A stretch of DNA of 64,000 nt from Flammulina velutipes (taxonomy: Eukaryota > Basidiomycota > Agaricomycetes > Agaricales > Physalacriaceae). Shown piece by piece: positions 15,893 to 27,962 of this stretch. The translations under genes were made by a program, and so were the position numbers. The DNA lies in NCBI GenBank assembly GCA_011800155.1, contig CM022372.1:1674001-1738000 (forward strand). The letters run 5' to 3'. The notes below the pieces were generated by a model. The model was not told the origin of the DNA. It did no database searches and saw nothing but the letters and a program-made list of their open reading frames with translations. Position 1 is the first letter of the stretch, and each line of letters starts with the position of its first letter.

Positions 15893-17155
15893 TCAGTCCG
15901 AATCCTCTTCGTTTAATTTTAATCCATATTTAACTAATCCTTCTTCGAAGGGAGATGTGACGATGGTAGGCGGAGCCGGCAATGGTGTGGAGGTATGGCT
16001 CATAATGAACTCGTGAAGAATGGGGTTTATTCTGGGATACATTTGTTCAAAACTTCGACCAGCCAGAAACGAACGAGACGTACTGAGTACCGTGTGTCAA
16101 AGCCCCAAAGTGTGGCGCGCCTTCGATCTTGTCCAAAGAAACCTCAAGGCCAGCCGCCTCCAGCTTTTTGAAGTACTTCTCCGAGAAATCTTCAGTGTAT
16201 GCAATGTCTGCCATGCAATGAATCATCTTTATCCGCACCGTCAAGGCGGAGAGACTCTCCGTCGAAAGTTCCTTGCGGTCTACAAAGAACTTGACGGTAA
16301 TCCGGTAGTATGAATCGAGATCTTGGATGGTCCAGTTCTTCCTCGCGAACCCCATAGTGAGCGATGATACACTATCAAAAATAGAGTTATGAAATGAATT
16401 CCACAGATGCCGCAACGATAAGCACACACGCGTTGATTAGATTCGATTGCTCATTGTTGAAGGAAAGCTGCACCGCGCCGTGGAGGGCATCTAGAATCGC
16501 GAGCTCCTCGCCATTTTGCATGCCTAGAGTCCAACAGTCGTATATCTCTTGGCGGCCTTCTCCTACGGCTACAGGCTAAGGATGCACATCAGTGGTACTT
16601 TCGAAAAGGAAAATTGAATTTGCGTACCTCCTTGAGACCGAGACACGAGACCAGAAAGAGAGAAATAACCTTCTTAGGATACGAAACAGCCAATTGCAGG
16701 GCAATAATGGTGCCCATGGAGATACCCACTATATGGCAAGGTGGAAGATCCAATGCGTCCTGCACCAAGAATTAGCTCTGTAATCCAAGGGCAGTTAATT
16801 TCCACGCACCATAAAGCTCGCAACCTCTTCAGCAGCACCCTCCTGGCCATACCCTTCGGGTACATCGCCCCCAGTTTCCCCATGGCTGCGAAGTTCCAAC
16901 GCCACAAGATTGAATCTCCGGATATGTGGATCTCCGAACTGGGCTGGATGATTAGAATTAGCAGAAACGCGTGGCACGGCCCAAAATTGGATGTGGCGCA
17001 CAATGCCAAATATGCTGTCCAACATATACAGGATGGATGAAAAGGAGCGTGGGTAGATTGGGATCGATGGCTTCAGCATTAGACGCAGTGGGAGTGGATA
17101 TGGTATAATTGAGAGCAAGGGAACCGAAACTGGATTGGACTTGAGCGAAAGGCAT
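15893..17155 (-). CDS. Alpha/beta hydrolase
   Basis: Six exons (17155-17002, 16943-16810, 16759-16628, 16575-16430, 16371-16084, 16031-15893) give 330 residues. The fold signature is plain: LPTLLFIHP in the oxyanion-hole strand, FNLVALELRSHGET, and the nucleophile elbow GISMGT with Ser in GxSxG at about residue 106. The His is expected near GAPHFG in exon 5. The protein ends ...EEGLVKYGLKLNEEDSD. The last intron was chosen because it uses a GTACGT donor and restores the conserved-looking NPILHEFIMSH segment; reading through would give an early stop. The substrate is unknown. Families of this shape include small lipases, esterases and lactonases. There is no signal peptide, so it is probably cytosolic. 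Confidence 0.88.
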
Positions 17156-17456
17156 CGTCGTGGTGAGAGAGGGTTAAGCGGGCGATGTGATCATCGCGCC
17201 AGGCTTTTAACGTTCAACAAAATATGTCTGATTAGACCATCTGGAAGTGAACACAGGGCAGACAGATGAGGTTGAATTTTATATGGAATCATTTACCAAT
17301 TGAAATGCGATCGCAATTCTCATCAACACCTTGCACAACGTGGAGGTTACAGATCTTGATTCTGTACATACAAGCACACCACGGTCCCGAGCCTTTACCA
17401 TATTATGATGGTCAGTATCCTTCACATGAGCGTAACTTTCGACCCACAACACGTTC
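17156..17456. other. Intergenic, 301 bp
   Basis: The region upstream of the alpha/beta hydrolase and downstream of the CWF19-like gene holds no recognisable coding or structured element. Confidence 0.5.
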
Positions 17457-20218
17457 TCAGCTAGTCTGGATCATGCCTGTCCAATCAAATTTTGAGTATT
17501 TCTTCTTGAGCTTCGCGACTCTCTCCGAATTCATTCTAAAGTCAATGGGTCGCGGCCTGCGCCACTGCCGTGGTTCCAGGTCCAGCAGATTACCAATGAT
17601 CTCTCCGGCGAAATACCTACACAGTTAAATTAGCGAAAGCAAATTAAAGCAGAGAACGACCTTACCATGGAAATTCACCTTTGCCCTGATCACCAGCATC
17701 TACACCTTCCTCTTCCTCATGTCCATCCCCAACACCTTCAATGACATGGCCGTAGCCGTTCTCTCCTTTGTGATCGAACTGGACCATGAAGTAAGGTAAA
17801 TTCGGCACCATCGAACGTCGGAATGGCTTATTCGAAAAATCAATCAGCTTTTTGTGTTGTGACCATTCGCCTTCAGACGTTAAAATTGATTCCTGTCAAT
17901 GATATTAAGCACTCATTGCCCCAGAATATATGACGACTTACCTTGAAGTATCCAGGGATGATATCGTAGAAACTCCAAGGTAGCGGTACGCACTCGATGT
18001 ACGTGTGTTTCTGTTTCTTTATGGATATAACAGTCTCGTAGAAAATGACGCCTTTATCTTCCTCTGCGAACATTCGCATGATACATTTCATGAAATTCTT
18101 GAGAAACGTCAACGGGCAAGGAAATAGATTTGATGAGGTCACATACTCGTACTTCATCCCAAACGTCGTCATCCCCTTCCAACATCGTTAAATGATGTTG
18201 GATTGGTACTATGAGACAGTGACCGCTGACGAGCTCCTCATTAGTGGTGCAGGAGAGATACGCTCTGGTGCCCATAGCCACTATGGGAGCCTTGGGAGGC
18301 GAATCGTCCTCTCCGAAGCAGAAATGACACGATGATAAAGCGTGTTGTGTTTTCTTGTAATCTGCGAGTAGAAAGCTCGATAGTATGCAAGAAAAGAAAA
18401 ATAAACATACCATTGATAGCGAACTGCCGTTTCATAGCATCAGATCTCATTTTCTGCCTGCTGAGCTTCTCGACGTTGTCGTCCATATAGTCAAGGTCAT
18501 TCTATGGAAGTTGTTGGAAATAGTTCCATGTAGAGGGAGAGCGAACTGACCTGGAACTTCCCATCCCCCATGATAGCATTTGCAAATTGGGCATCCAAAT
18601 TCTTCTGGTCCGACATACCAGCTCCGAATTTCTCTTGTCGCAGCAAGTCGCCTAGTGTCATGTCATCATCATCAGCATTGATTCTGACAACATCGCCTGT
18701 TTTGGGATCGCGAGTTTCCACCTTCATCGACTGAACGTTAAAGATGCACAACAGGATGAACAATGCACTCACCCTCTCCTTCTTTTTACGGTTACCTGGC
18801 AGAACTTGACTATCGTCCTTGCCACTCCCGACGTCGTAGAGGCGACCTTGACTGTCCAGAGTCGGTAACACTTCAACCCTCTTACGAACACCTCCGCTTG
18901 CTTCACCTCCACCATGGGAAGCGTTTGCGGCGGCGTCGTATTCTCGTTCAAGTTCTTCCGCCTTTGGATCCCCCATGAGTTTGGCACGCAAAACCTTTGC
19001 TTGTAGTTTATTCAATGACGAAGGGGACAGCGATCTCCCTGTACCCGAGGATGGTGTCATGACGGACGGAATGGGGGTTCGAGATTGCTGCAAAGGAGAC
19101 CCCACCTGGGATGGGCCTCGAAGATGATCCAGACGACGATTCACAGGCTGTCGTCCTGCGGAATTTGGGGTAGACGGGCCAGTAGTGTCCGCGCCACCGG
19201 GTCTTCGGAAGGACGAGCTGCGACTGGGAGTTCCGCTAAAGCTGTCATTGAACATCATAGATCTCTCTCCTCCAGATCCAAACGATTCTCGGGGGCGACC
19301 TCGTTGTTCTGAACCTCCTCCTCGTCTGCCTTCGCGCTCATCCAATATGCGGCGCTCTTCTTTTGCTTCCTCAAATGCCTCAAGTGAGCCAAAACGGTCG
19401 AGAGCCACTTGTTCGACGGACAACCCTTCTTCCTCTGCTGTCTCGTACACTCTTCGAAGACGAGTCATGCGCCATTGGGCTCCTGGGCCACCGGGCACAA
19501 TAGCCTTGGGCGTCGGTGGAGGGATGGACGCATCCGGTACTCTTCCTTCCCTTAGTTCGACATTGAGCTCTCGGGAGCTTATTACGGGCTAGATGAATAT
19601 GAATACATGGATGAAAGCAGTCAACATAAAGACTTACCTTTTCCGGATCAGGTCTGGTGTCTGGTTTCTTCTTTCGCTCTATTCCGATGCTAGAGAAAAA
19701 GTCTGCACCACCGACGAGACTTCGGTTGGAAGGGCCTTCACCATAGTCTTCTGTAAGAGACTCATCACTCAGTTTTGCTGCATGCATGGACTGGTTGGAA
19801 CTGTCATGACTAGGCGGAAGCATCATCCAGTCGTCGCGTCTGAGCTTGGATTCTGTCGCTCCAGTGGGTGGTAAGGCAGCGCTGGAGGGACCCGCCTCGG
19901 CAGAAGATGTTAATTTGAGAGATTCTGCTGTTGGAATATCTGTTGCCAGAAGCTACGAATAAAGTCAGTAAAGTCGTTGGATCGAATTCAAGTGCAACGC
20001 ACGCGCTCCCCGTCCATGTCAATATTCTTCTCTACCCAGAGGTCCTCGTCGGGATCATCATCAACAATACGTGAGCCTTTGTCTTCGTGTTTTCGCTTCT
20101 TCTTGTGTTTTCTGTCGCCGTCCTCTTCGTGTTTGTGTCTCTTCCTGCTTTTCTTTTCGCTGTCGCCATCGTTTTCACGAGGATGCCTGTGTTTAGACCG
20201 TGTCTTGTCGTCAGCCAT
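17457..20218 (-). CDS. CWF19L2: CWF19-like protein 2 (spliceosome-associated)
   Basis: Nine exons (20218-20003, 19952-19638, 19588-18773, 18730-18551, 18501-18411, 18361-18147, 18097-17942, 17892-17666, 17616-17457) give 791 residues. The N-terminus is a Lys/Arg/Glu/His-rich charged region. The middle is disordered with RDPKTGDVVRINADDDDMTLGDLLRQEKFG. The C-terminus carries the two CwfJ domains: the first has HFCFGEDDSPPKAPIVAMG and GHCLIVPIQHH (HIT-like His motif), the second has SIKKQKHTYIECVPLPW, PYFMVQFDHKG and FPWYFAGEIIG. Proteins of this family associate with late-stage spliceosomes and are linked to lariat debranching and turnover. Introns are 42-50 nt. Domain order and length fit the family closely. 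Confidence 0.95.
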
Positions 20219-20571
20219 GAGAGTTTAAAGCCAACGAACAACGTGTGATGTCATTTGAACATGCGGCCCGCATATACCGACCTCAACTATTCTCCCCTTC
20301 GCTGTGGTTGACAGTTGACTAGTGGTTATGTAGAGGCGAACAATGATTCAGAGGGGAGCATATCAATTATGTTGTAGGATATCAGCCACTTAACCTCTGT
20401 AGTCCCAAGTAGCATAACTGTTCGAATTCAAATTTAAATTCATCAAATAACATCGTGACTCGTCAACTATACTATGTAAGATGTCCTTGTAAAAACAACA
20501 AATAACTGCCCCAAGCGAAACCGTAATATCAAAGAAGGAAGTCCACAGAAATAGATTCTTACGACGCCACA
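20219..20571. other. Intergenic, 353 bp
   Basis: The region lies between the promoter side of the CWF19-like gene and the 3' end of the metalloprotease gene. It is A/T-rich and shows no gene. Confidence 0.5.
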
Positions 20572-21803
20572 TCAGAACAAGGCCTTGACACCCCGGTATA
20601 CCCTCATCTGGTCTTTCATGCGGTCAATCTGCCCAGTCGTAAATTCGGTCAAGCAATTGTCGTCAGAGTAGTCCATGTAATTGTCTATGATTTTCGTGAA
20701 TATAAGGCTGACTTCTTGGGCGAGAAATAAAGCACGTACGGACAGGGTCAGCACCCTCTTTGCCCGGGCAGCTGTCCTGGTAGACTGGACATCCACTGGT
20801 AGCGTTTCCCTGGACAGGTGTATCGGCGACCATGTCACCACCTTCCTCTTCTTCGCAGCCTCCCTGTTACAAAATAGGTCTCAGTCTTTTCCCACGAAAG
20901 CTCATACATGGGCATACCTGGAAAGTGTGGTACAGTCCAACCCAGTGGCCAACTTCGTGAACGAGAGTGTATCCAAGGCCGAATGCAACGCTAGACCCTC
21001 CGGGGAGGGTGTTGTAGCGAAGCATGATACCGTCGTTGATGGAGGCATTCTCGTATTCCGAGGGGAAGGCTGCAATACCAAGCAACGAAGAGTTGGGAGG
21101 GAATCTGCGTGACATGTTGTATTAGCCAGAAAATCGGATAATGAATACCAGGAAGCGTACCCCATAGTGTACACATTGAGCATGTCCTCCCCACCAAGTC
21201 GTAGCGCAGTCTTCATTTCGTCTTGTAAGATAATCTCTTCCTCCGACCTAACATAAAAAAGTGTCAAATCAACTCGTAGAACATAAGAAATGGAGGAACA
21301 CGTACGTTGCTTCGACTTCCTCAAACCAGGTTGTATTGTGGACATATTGCAGACGCTCCAGAGTGAAGTAGTATCCCGTATTCTCATAAGCGACATTAAG
21401 AACTGTCATCTGATCGGCGATTTGTTGGACGCTGAGAATAGGTCAGCGACATCGTTGCAATAGTAGTAAGGTATGAACACATACGGGACATATCCTCCTT
21501 CGATGGTACGGTTGGCATAAATAACATGGAATGTAACACCGACGCGGCCGTCTTCGTTGTTGTATCCTCGTTCGATAGGAGCGTGGCGCGCCGCTGAGAA
21601 GTACTCTTCAGCTGAATGGCGAGCCGCATCCGATATCGTCGTTCCACACGTCCTACATGTAAATGAGTAGATGTCCCTTTGGAAAATTCAAAGTAATGGT
21701 CGTCGTACCTTGAGGGAGTTTCCTCTCGTGGCATTAAAAAATTAAAAGGACTTGCCAGCACAACGCTGGCAGCAGAGACGAACGCAAGGGATTGAAACTT
21801 CAT
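20572..21803 (-). CDS. Secreted M43-family metalloprotease
   Basis: Seven exons (21803-21709, 21652-21485, 21431-21306, 21247-21161, 21104-20918, 20863-20740, 20684-20572) give 299 residues. The N-terminus is a signal peptide ([19 protein letters not shown]). The zinc site is the complete [11 protein letters not shown] (HExxHxxGxxH, about residues 208-218), followed by a Cys-rich loop [15 protein letters not shown] and the Met-turn segment [10 protein letters not shown]. This is the pappalysin/MEP1-like M43B layout common in fungi. The region preceding the catalytic domain ([18 protein letters not shown]) matches the usual short N-terminal part. The product is expected outside the cell, with a role in nutrition or host/substrate interaction; the substrate is unknown. 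Confidence 0.93.
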
Positions 21804-22859
21804 GATTCGTGGATGAGGATGAAGAGGACAATGAGGAAAAATAAGAAGAGAAAAAAAGTCCTGTCGACAAGCTCCGCAGAAAAGAAAGCGCGAAACAAGG
21901 GAAGTCCGAAGGATAGAGACCTTGGACGCGCTCCAGAGATTTTATACGCGTACCGAAGCCTCGATGACTATCACAGATTGATCATTATGACTCTGGGCGG
22001 TAGAAAGACGCCCAGGTATATCATTTCATCAGTAAAGGGTGAGAAATAGTGATCGGATAGTGGCGTCGTACCACTGCCACTGGGACTGGAGCTTTATATT
22101 TTTAACCACAAGTTGAATAGTACGAGACCCAGCTCAAGAGGCAAGTCGTATGAGACAGAGCGGTCCAAATTTTCGTCCAATGTTGCTGGCAGTAGGATTT
22201 ATTGACAGTCCGAAATGCATTCTAGGTGCCACCCGCACGTGCACCGCGTGCCCCGAAAACTTGAGCTGGAGCCTGAAATGCCCGATGCCGTCGTAAAAGC
22301 TGAGGCATGTTTCAACTGTAGTTGAGCTGGTCGATGAATAATATAGGGTGGTGGTGGTGGGTGGTAAGAATCGATGACAGTTTGCACAGCTATTCAGACT
22401 TCAGAAATAATGACAGCCTCCAACGCATGTTAAAATTCTGAACAAGTCGACACGCATATGCATGGCATGTTCATCATGTCTGGAGCCTTTTAAACATCTT
22501 TCTGAGGCCTGCTCAAGGACTCTTTGCTCGAAAACGTGCGAACATTTGACATGTCACATGTTGTCACCGTGGCTATCAGTTTCAACACTTTTCGCTCATT
22601 GGTGTTTGTGTAGTCCTTGTAAATGACTTGAAAATGACTCTGAGCGGCTTAGAGATGTTGCACATGATCTATAAACTTTTACCAACTTCTCCAGAATTTT
22701 CACAGCGCATCGGAGTTCGAAGACCATATCGCCACCAACTTGTCCTTCGGTTGACCCGAAGGACAATAATCAATCAAAGCTAGTTCACCGAAAACTGAGC
22801 GCTCAGCCATTACAGGGTATTTGTATTACACGTACGCCTCGGCACAAGGACTCGGAAGG
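21804..22859. other. Gene-poor 1.05-kb stretch
   Basis: I see no supportable gene. A short GGT/GTG repeat lies at about 22346-22364. The region separates the divergently placed metalloprotease promoter from the 3' end of the PhzF gene. Confidence 0.5.
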
Positions 22860-23814
22860 TTAAACGAACAGTTGACCTTCTGAAAACATTGTCACCTGGC
22901 CTTGCAAACGAACGGTGTCCTCTCCCTCCTCCAGCAGCACCCTCAGATCACCTCCCCGGTAGCTGACCTGTGTAGCGCGCGCCAACTCGCCTCGTCTGAA
23001 TTTCCCCTTCCCGGCCCAGTACGGGACGAGGAGAGTATGAGCCGAGCCGCAAACGTGGTCTTCTCCCGCCTGTAGTGCGTTCGGCGCGAACATACGCGAG
23101 ATGAAAGCTTCCTTCCCCGTAATAGACTCGGTAGTCACGACGTTGATCCTATAACCAGTCGTCTTCTGAAAGGGGAAGAACATTCGTGAGTCGAAAGCCA
23201 CAGTAACGACATTAATCACTTACAAATGCTGCCGCATCGACCTTACTTCCTTTCAAGTCCTCCGAAGGGTCCAGTTCGACCAACATATATGCTGAACGGT
23301 CGGCCTTACCCCTTCGCATCGCTCTCACGTTGACCTCACGCCCAAAGGCCTTGTTCAATGCCGCTTGGACGTTCTCTACGTCGGCAGAAGGGAGATCCTC
23401 CAAACCAGCAGCCGTCAAGCTTATCTCGAACCATCCTTCCTCCAGGCGCTTAGCCCGAATGGACCCATACTTCTGAGTCTCCAGCTCAAATATTTCCACC
23501 CCATCAGCAAGGAGGCCTGGTTTCCCGAAAAGCACTCCAGCAGCAGCCAACGTCCCATGACCACACATCCCACCTTCGTCCCACATATCGGTGAAGAATC
23601 GAACACGGAATTTGGCTATTTTGGGATCGGAGGAGGGTGTGCGAGGTGGGTAGATCATGACGGACATGGGCTGGCTGAGGTTGGCTCCCAGCTTTAGCAG
23701 TGTGTCGGTGTTCTCTGCTAGATCTTCATCGATCAAGACGATGCAGGCAGGATTTCCGGCATATCGATCGCTGGAGAAAGCGGTGGATAGGTAAAATGGA
23801 TAGCTTTTCTTCAT
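22860..23814 (-). CDS. PhzF-family isomerase-like protein
   Basis: Two exons (23814-23224 and 23165-22860) give 298 residues, the normal PhzF length. Diagnostic segments are the N-terminal FYLSTAFSSDRYAGNPACIVL, MCGHGTLAAAGVLF in the first half and EDHVCGSAHTLLVPYW in the second half. The fold is a duplicated diaminopimelate-epimerase-like hot-dog/barrel. Characterised members isomerise DHHA in phenazine synthesis, but most fungal members have unknown substrates. No other phenazine gene is nearby, so a phenazine role is not supported. The start is the ATG directly before KKSYPFYL; upstream in-frame codons are probably 5' UTR. It faces the GNAT gene across 169 bp. Confidence 0.92.
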
Positions 23815-23983
23815 ACTGAGAGGAGGAGAGAGAACGCGTGAACACAAGAAATTGAAAGTGAGTCATATGCAGACATACCATTGCGTGACATGTGGTTGTT
23901 AAGCACAAAATATATGACTCAGGCGCAAATGTCGGACTGTTTGAAAAGAAAGTCTAATCGACTCTAACGAATTTTAATCGCTG
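23815..23983. promoter_or_regulatory. 169-bp divergent promoter region, PhzF-like / GNAT
   Basis: Both neighbours start away from this gap, so it must carry both promoters. No specific site is recognised. Confidence 0.4.
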
Positions 23984-24759
23984 ATGTCTTCCTCATCTCC
24001 ATTCCATGTCCGACTAGAAAGTGAACGCGTAAAACTGGTTCCTTTCGAGGTGAACTCCATTGCACTCACTAGATTGAATTTAATTGAACCGTGTTCGTCT
24101 TCTAGGTGCCCAAGCACGCTTCCTTGTTGATCGATGCCAATCCACCCGATAGTCTCTACGGCCTGACACTACTAGGACCGTTCAACGATGTAGATCATTT
24201 CAAGACATCATTCTGGACCCCGGTTATCGAGGCGCATCCCGATGGGGCCTGCGCCTTCGCCGTGTACGACAAAACCCGTGCTGTCGAAGGCCAGGACGAA
24301 GACTCGATGTGTTTTGCCGGAATTATCGGGCTCCTGCGCACGTCCTTCGTCAATCTCTCCACCGAGATAGCTGGCGTCGTTATCCTCCCAGCGTTCCAGA
24401 GGACGCACGTCACCAGCAACGCTGTCGGCCTCCTTATGCAGTTCGCTCTAGACCTCCCGGACAACGAGGATGGGCATCCAGGACTGGGAATGCGCCGTGT
24501 TGTGTGGACTGCTAGCACCGCGAACCCGAATAGTGTGAGCACCGCGAAGAGAATGGGATTTCAGCAAGAGGGGATTATGCGTTGGGACCGTGTCCTGCCT
24601 GAGCATCGCGCAAAGGGAGGGAATGGAAAGCCTGTTCGCCAGGGAGATCCAAAGGAAAATTTGACTGGTCGTGATACCGTGGTCTTGAGTGTATGCTGGG
24701 ATGATTGGGAGGGTGGAGTGAGGCGTCAAACCATTGAAGCGATGAATAGAAAGTCATGA
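23984..24759 (+). CDS. GNAT-family N-acetyltransferase (RimJ/RimL type)
   Basis: Two exons (23984-24049 and 24106-24759) give 239 residues. The start is HVRLESERVKLVPFE, typical of the RimJ/RimL-like subgroup. The core includes CFAGIIGLLRTS, then STEIAGVVILPAFQRTHVTSNAVGLLMQFAL, where the QRTHVTSNA segment occupies the acetyl-CoA pyrophosphate-loop position. Next come VVWTASTANPNSVSTAKRMGFQQEGIMR (the N..S...A...GF.xEG motif) and a C-terminal strand DTVVLSVCWDDW. By analogy it acetylates a protein N-terminus or a small amine; the substrate cannot be told. It is well supported as a real gene by its intron and length. Confidence 0.9.
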
Positions 24760-25379
24760 ATGTGCATCCAATTATGTAGACTGTCCCATTCTTTGAATGA
24801 GAGAGTTGAACAAGGTTGAAAGGCAATTGCCGGATTTTGTCTTCGAAGGGAGAAATAGTCGGGACTCGCATGCCAGGCCCTTCGTTCTTGTGCAGCGCCA
24901 CAGGGAAAAAACCACAGCATGTCCTAGATACTATCAGACTTCTTGAGCAAGAATGGGAATCTTCCTAGCAAGAGACATTTTTAATTGAAAAGAACGGTCG
25001 ATCATTTACATTTATTTTCGTGATCGTTCGTTCTTGCCATTTGCCATCATGTCTTTCAGCGAAAGCAATCCACGGAACTGTCCTATGTCGAATCTCTTTG
25101 TCTGTGCCGCTGTCTATAGTGACCCATTGACCGACTCGATGCTTCGGGGACACAAAGCCTTTAATGACGCCGCTTCTCCTGGTGGATATAAGTACTTTCA
25201 CGCTGTTATAATGCTCTCAGAAGAGACTCCGTCTCACTTGCGTCACTCGTTATTTTTATTATGGACAAGCTGAAGAAACTCTTCGGAAGAGGGTGCATTC
25301 TACCCTTCTCAACTTCGATTCCGCGCTTTCTGACCTTCAAAATAGTATCGACAAGAAACCACTGCGCAAGTCGCGTTCA
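24760..25379. other. Intergenic / unresolved 5' part of the next gene
   Basis: The frame of the next gene stays open upstream to about 25212. An acceptor AG at 25219-25220 could add an exon beginning KRLRLTCVTRYFYYGQAEETL, so its true start may lie in this stretch. Nothing else is recognisable. Confidence 0.4.
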
Positions 25380-26812
25380 ATGCCTCTGCAACATATCAAC
25401 CTTCCTGGTGAAGATTGGGTCATCGACCCGACTCCTCCTAGCAGTCTATCCCGCCGTCCGAATTATTGTTGCACCTCCGAGCGAGCCAGCGAAGACATCC
25501 AGGCTGACATCGCCGAGCGGGTCTCACAGTGGCAGGATTGGCCAGTTGACAAGCGGCGCACGTCAGCGTATCCCGTTGTACGGAAATCTGTCGAGGAGGA
25601 AGAATTTAAGAAGTTGGCGTTGGCCAAGCTCTTGTCGGAAAATTTTGCAAATGCGCATCGTGTTGGTCTCAAGTCCTCGCCGGAGCCTATCGATTGGCAC
25701 ATTCCCGAGTGGGACCAGACGTGCCCCTCCTTCGATGTTCCCCCAGTGTCTCCCAAGACACAGGTGAGTGGCTTGGACTTTTAAGAATTAGACACCATAA
25801 TTCAGCTGGACCATACATAACACACTCTTTTACATTGTTTACTTGTTGAATGTGATACTCTGGGAGTTTAGCATTTCGAAAGTCTATACATAGTTTGGGC
25901 CAACTTGCCTTTTCCGGATTTAGCCTACGCCACGATGTTGACAAACCAACTAAACCAATTGCTTTCTTCCTTGCACATCGACCTCCCAAATGGCATCCAG
26001 TCACCGTCGGACCTCACGCCTTCCCTTCTCTTGGCCATCCTTGAAAGCCTTCTCAGCACTCGATTGCCTATATCTCCCAACCTCAGGCGTAGCAAAGACC
26101 ATGAATCCAAAATGAAGATCTTCCTCGGCGTCCTTGGGACAGATATCCTCAAAAGCGACAACATGGGCATCAGCACTGTCGATCCACGGCGGCTCGCGAG
26201 AGGAGAATGGGCAGAAGTCGTACACGTCGCTGAAGTCTTGTGCTGGATTGGCCGGACGCTTGGACACATCCAGGACGATTCTGAAAGGGGAACCAGCCCG
26301 GCGACGACGACGACAGCCACGAAGACTCTTTCTGGCGCATCGATGTCGGAGTCTGTGCCTACTACTGTCGACGAGGACGACGAGGACGAGAACCATCAAC
26401 TGCCGCCATTCCGAGCTCCCAGATGTATCCATGAGGTTCCTTCGCCACTCGTCGCGCTCTCCCCCACCCTTCATGTTGACAGATGGGAAGACCAATCGTC
26501 CAGCAACAACCTTCTACTTTCATTGGACACTAAAATCTCCCCGCCTGTGCGCTACGACGGCCTTATCAGCCCCGTCGACCAGGACTGGGAGATCAATTCA
26601 TTTGAATCCGGATGTGCGAGCTCGAGCTCGAATAATATCTTCGACGAACCTCAGAGGAAGGTGTGTTCACTGTTCCGCGTTTCAATAATCTTTTATCTAA
26701 AGATACTTAGAACACTCTTCGCGAGGATCATCATGCACATACAATTGCCCTTCTCAAAGAAAGAGCGCGACTTTTGGCGGAGATAGCCAGACTGGAGGCA
26801 GTCAATGGTTAG
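25380..26812 (+). CDS. Unknown protein with DUF5745-like helical domain
   Basis: Exons 25380-25763, 25872-26660 and 26711-26812 are in phase and would give 424 residues from the ATG at 25380, although an extra upstream exon is possible. The middle exon starts its conserved part at LTNQLNQLLSSLHIDLPNGI and runs through SPSDLTPSLLLAILESLL to MGISTVDPRRLARGEWAEVV. This resembles the N-terminal helical DUF5745 domain from memory. An acidic, Ser-rich linker and a short coiled-coil-like end (LLKERARLLAEIARLEAVNG) follow. The 108-nt intron between exons 1 and 2 is long for this genome, so the first exon could belong to a separate gene, with the domain protein starting at 25935. Function is unknown. 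Confidence 0.55.
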
Positions 26813-26922
26813 AGGAGGGCGCCATGGGCCATCTTGCCAACATCGTGGTTGGCATCAGTGCTATCTCGTTCCGGGCCTCGGAGGCGATGACCGTCCTCTC
26901 GAAGAGTACCTTTCTCCGCCTG

Positions 26923-26948
26923 CGTTCGTTCGTTCGTTCGTTCGTTCG
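26923..26948. repeat. CGTT tetranucleotide microsatellite
   Basis: About six tandem cgtt units lie in the 3' intergenic region after the DUF5745-like gene. Confidence 0.8.
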
Positions 26949-27135
26949 CTCTGTACTGACCTTTACCCACTCCAGCGTGGTTCACTGCGGGTTCTCTCTG
27001 CTTCAGCAGGGAACGTGCGTCCGAGGTTGTACGGCATAGTGTAACCATCGCTATGACAATCTGAACTTCTTGATCGTCCGTGCCCGCGAAGAGAAGGTTT
27101 CAAAATAAATTGATACAATTTGACGAGTCTGCTCG

Positions 27136-27876
27136 CTAAGAGGACCGGAATGTCAATGCGTACAAGAACACCATAAGCGCTGCGGTTCCCAGAGCCCTGC
27201 TCAGAACACTGCTAGTGGCGCCTCCAGCCAATTGCGCCACCGTGAGAGGGTGCAAATCATTCTGAAATGAATCGTACTCGTCCTCGGAAATCGTGTTGGA
27301 GGTGTCAGATTCGACAGAAAGCGTGTCTCGGCGTGACGCTAAAATCTCTTCGAGATTGTAGGGCGTATGACAAGACGGACAGAGGTTTGTTGTTCGGGAG
27401 TTCTAGCAATGGAGATGAGTTATGGACTCGTGAATGTGTTGGGAAAGTGCTGACTTCCACGAGACGATCTATGCAGAACGAATTCCGACAACAGGGCATG
27501 GCTATGATAGCCTGTCCGACGCTAGAAAATTTTAAGCTCGCTGCGGTTGGACAGTGTTGGTAGGATGTCGTACCATTCCCCACAATCACAATCATTGGCC
27601 TTGGCCTGTAGCCTTGACACTGGCTTTCTCTCTCTAAGGTTTACTGGCGCGTCGTCAGCCTTGACGGTCCATGGCAGCTCTTCTTCCGCTATGGTAGACC
27701 GAGGGCTCTCAGCGCCGAGGTCGACCTGGTATTCGACTTGGTCGTCGTCGTCGCTGTCGCTGTCTAATCGCCACGGTGTTAGCGCAGATAAAGAGACAAT
27801 AACAAGACATACAATGTTCAAATTCGGGTACTGGCAGCTCGATAGGAGGCACTGGAGGTCTCATCTTCAAAGGCAT
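27136..27876 (-). CDS. Tail-anchored RING-like protein
   Basis: Four exons (27876-27813, 27763-27574, 27521-27455, 27402-27136) give 195 residues. After an acidic N-terminal half comes a Cys cluster DCDCGEC, then AMPCCRNSFCIDRLVEN and LCPSCHTPYNLEE. This is the spacing of a RING/U-box-like zinc finger resembling the RBBP6/Mpe1 type (PCCxxSxC). The position expected to be the last Cys of the middle cluster is Arg in FCIDRL, so zinc binding may be incomplete. The C-terminus has one hydrophobic stretch (TAALMVFLYALTF) three residues from the end, typical of a tail-anchored membrane protein. The likely role is a membrane-bound E3 ubiquitin ligase or adaptor; this is inference. Confidence 0.7.
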
Positions 27877-27962
27877 TGTTGTGTGGTTTGTAGGAGAGCA
27901 AAATCACGTTCACCTTCTAATAACGGATTGATCGGTGGATCTGACCCTGAGATCAATCTTGA
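27877..27962. promoter_or_regulatory. 86-bp divergent promoter region
   Basis: This gap separates the divergent starts of the RING-like gene and the citrate-lyase-beta-like gene. Confidence 0.4.

Noticed and set aside
22860..23814. PhzF as a sign of a phenazine gene cluster
   Set aside because: No other phenazine gene is nearby, and fungal PhzF proteins mostly have unrelated or unknown roles.
26923..26948. CGTT repeats as a possible CRISPR or telomere-like array
   Set aside because: A simple tetranucleotide microsatellite with no spacers and no telomere unit.
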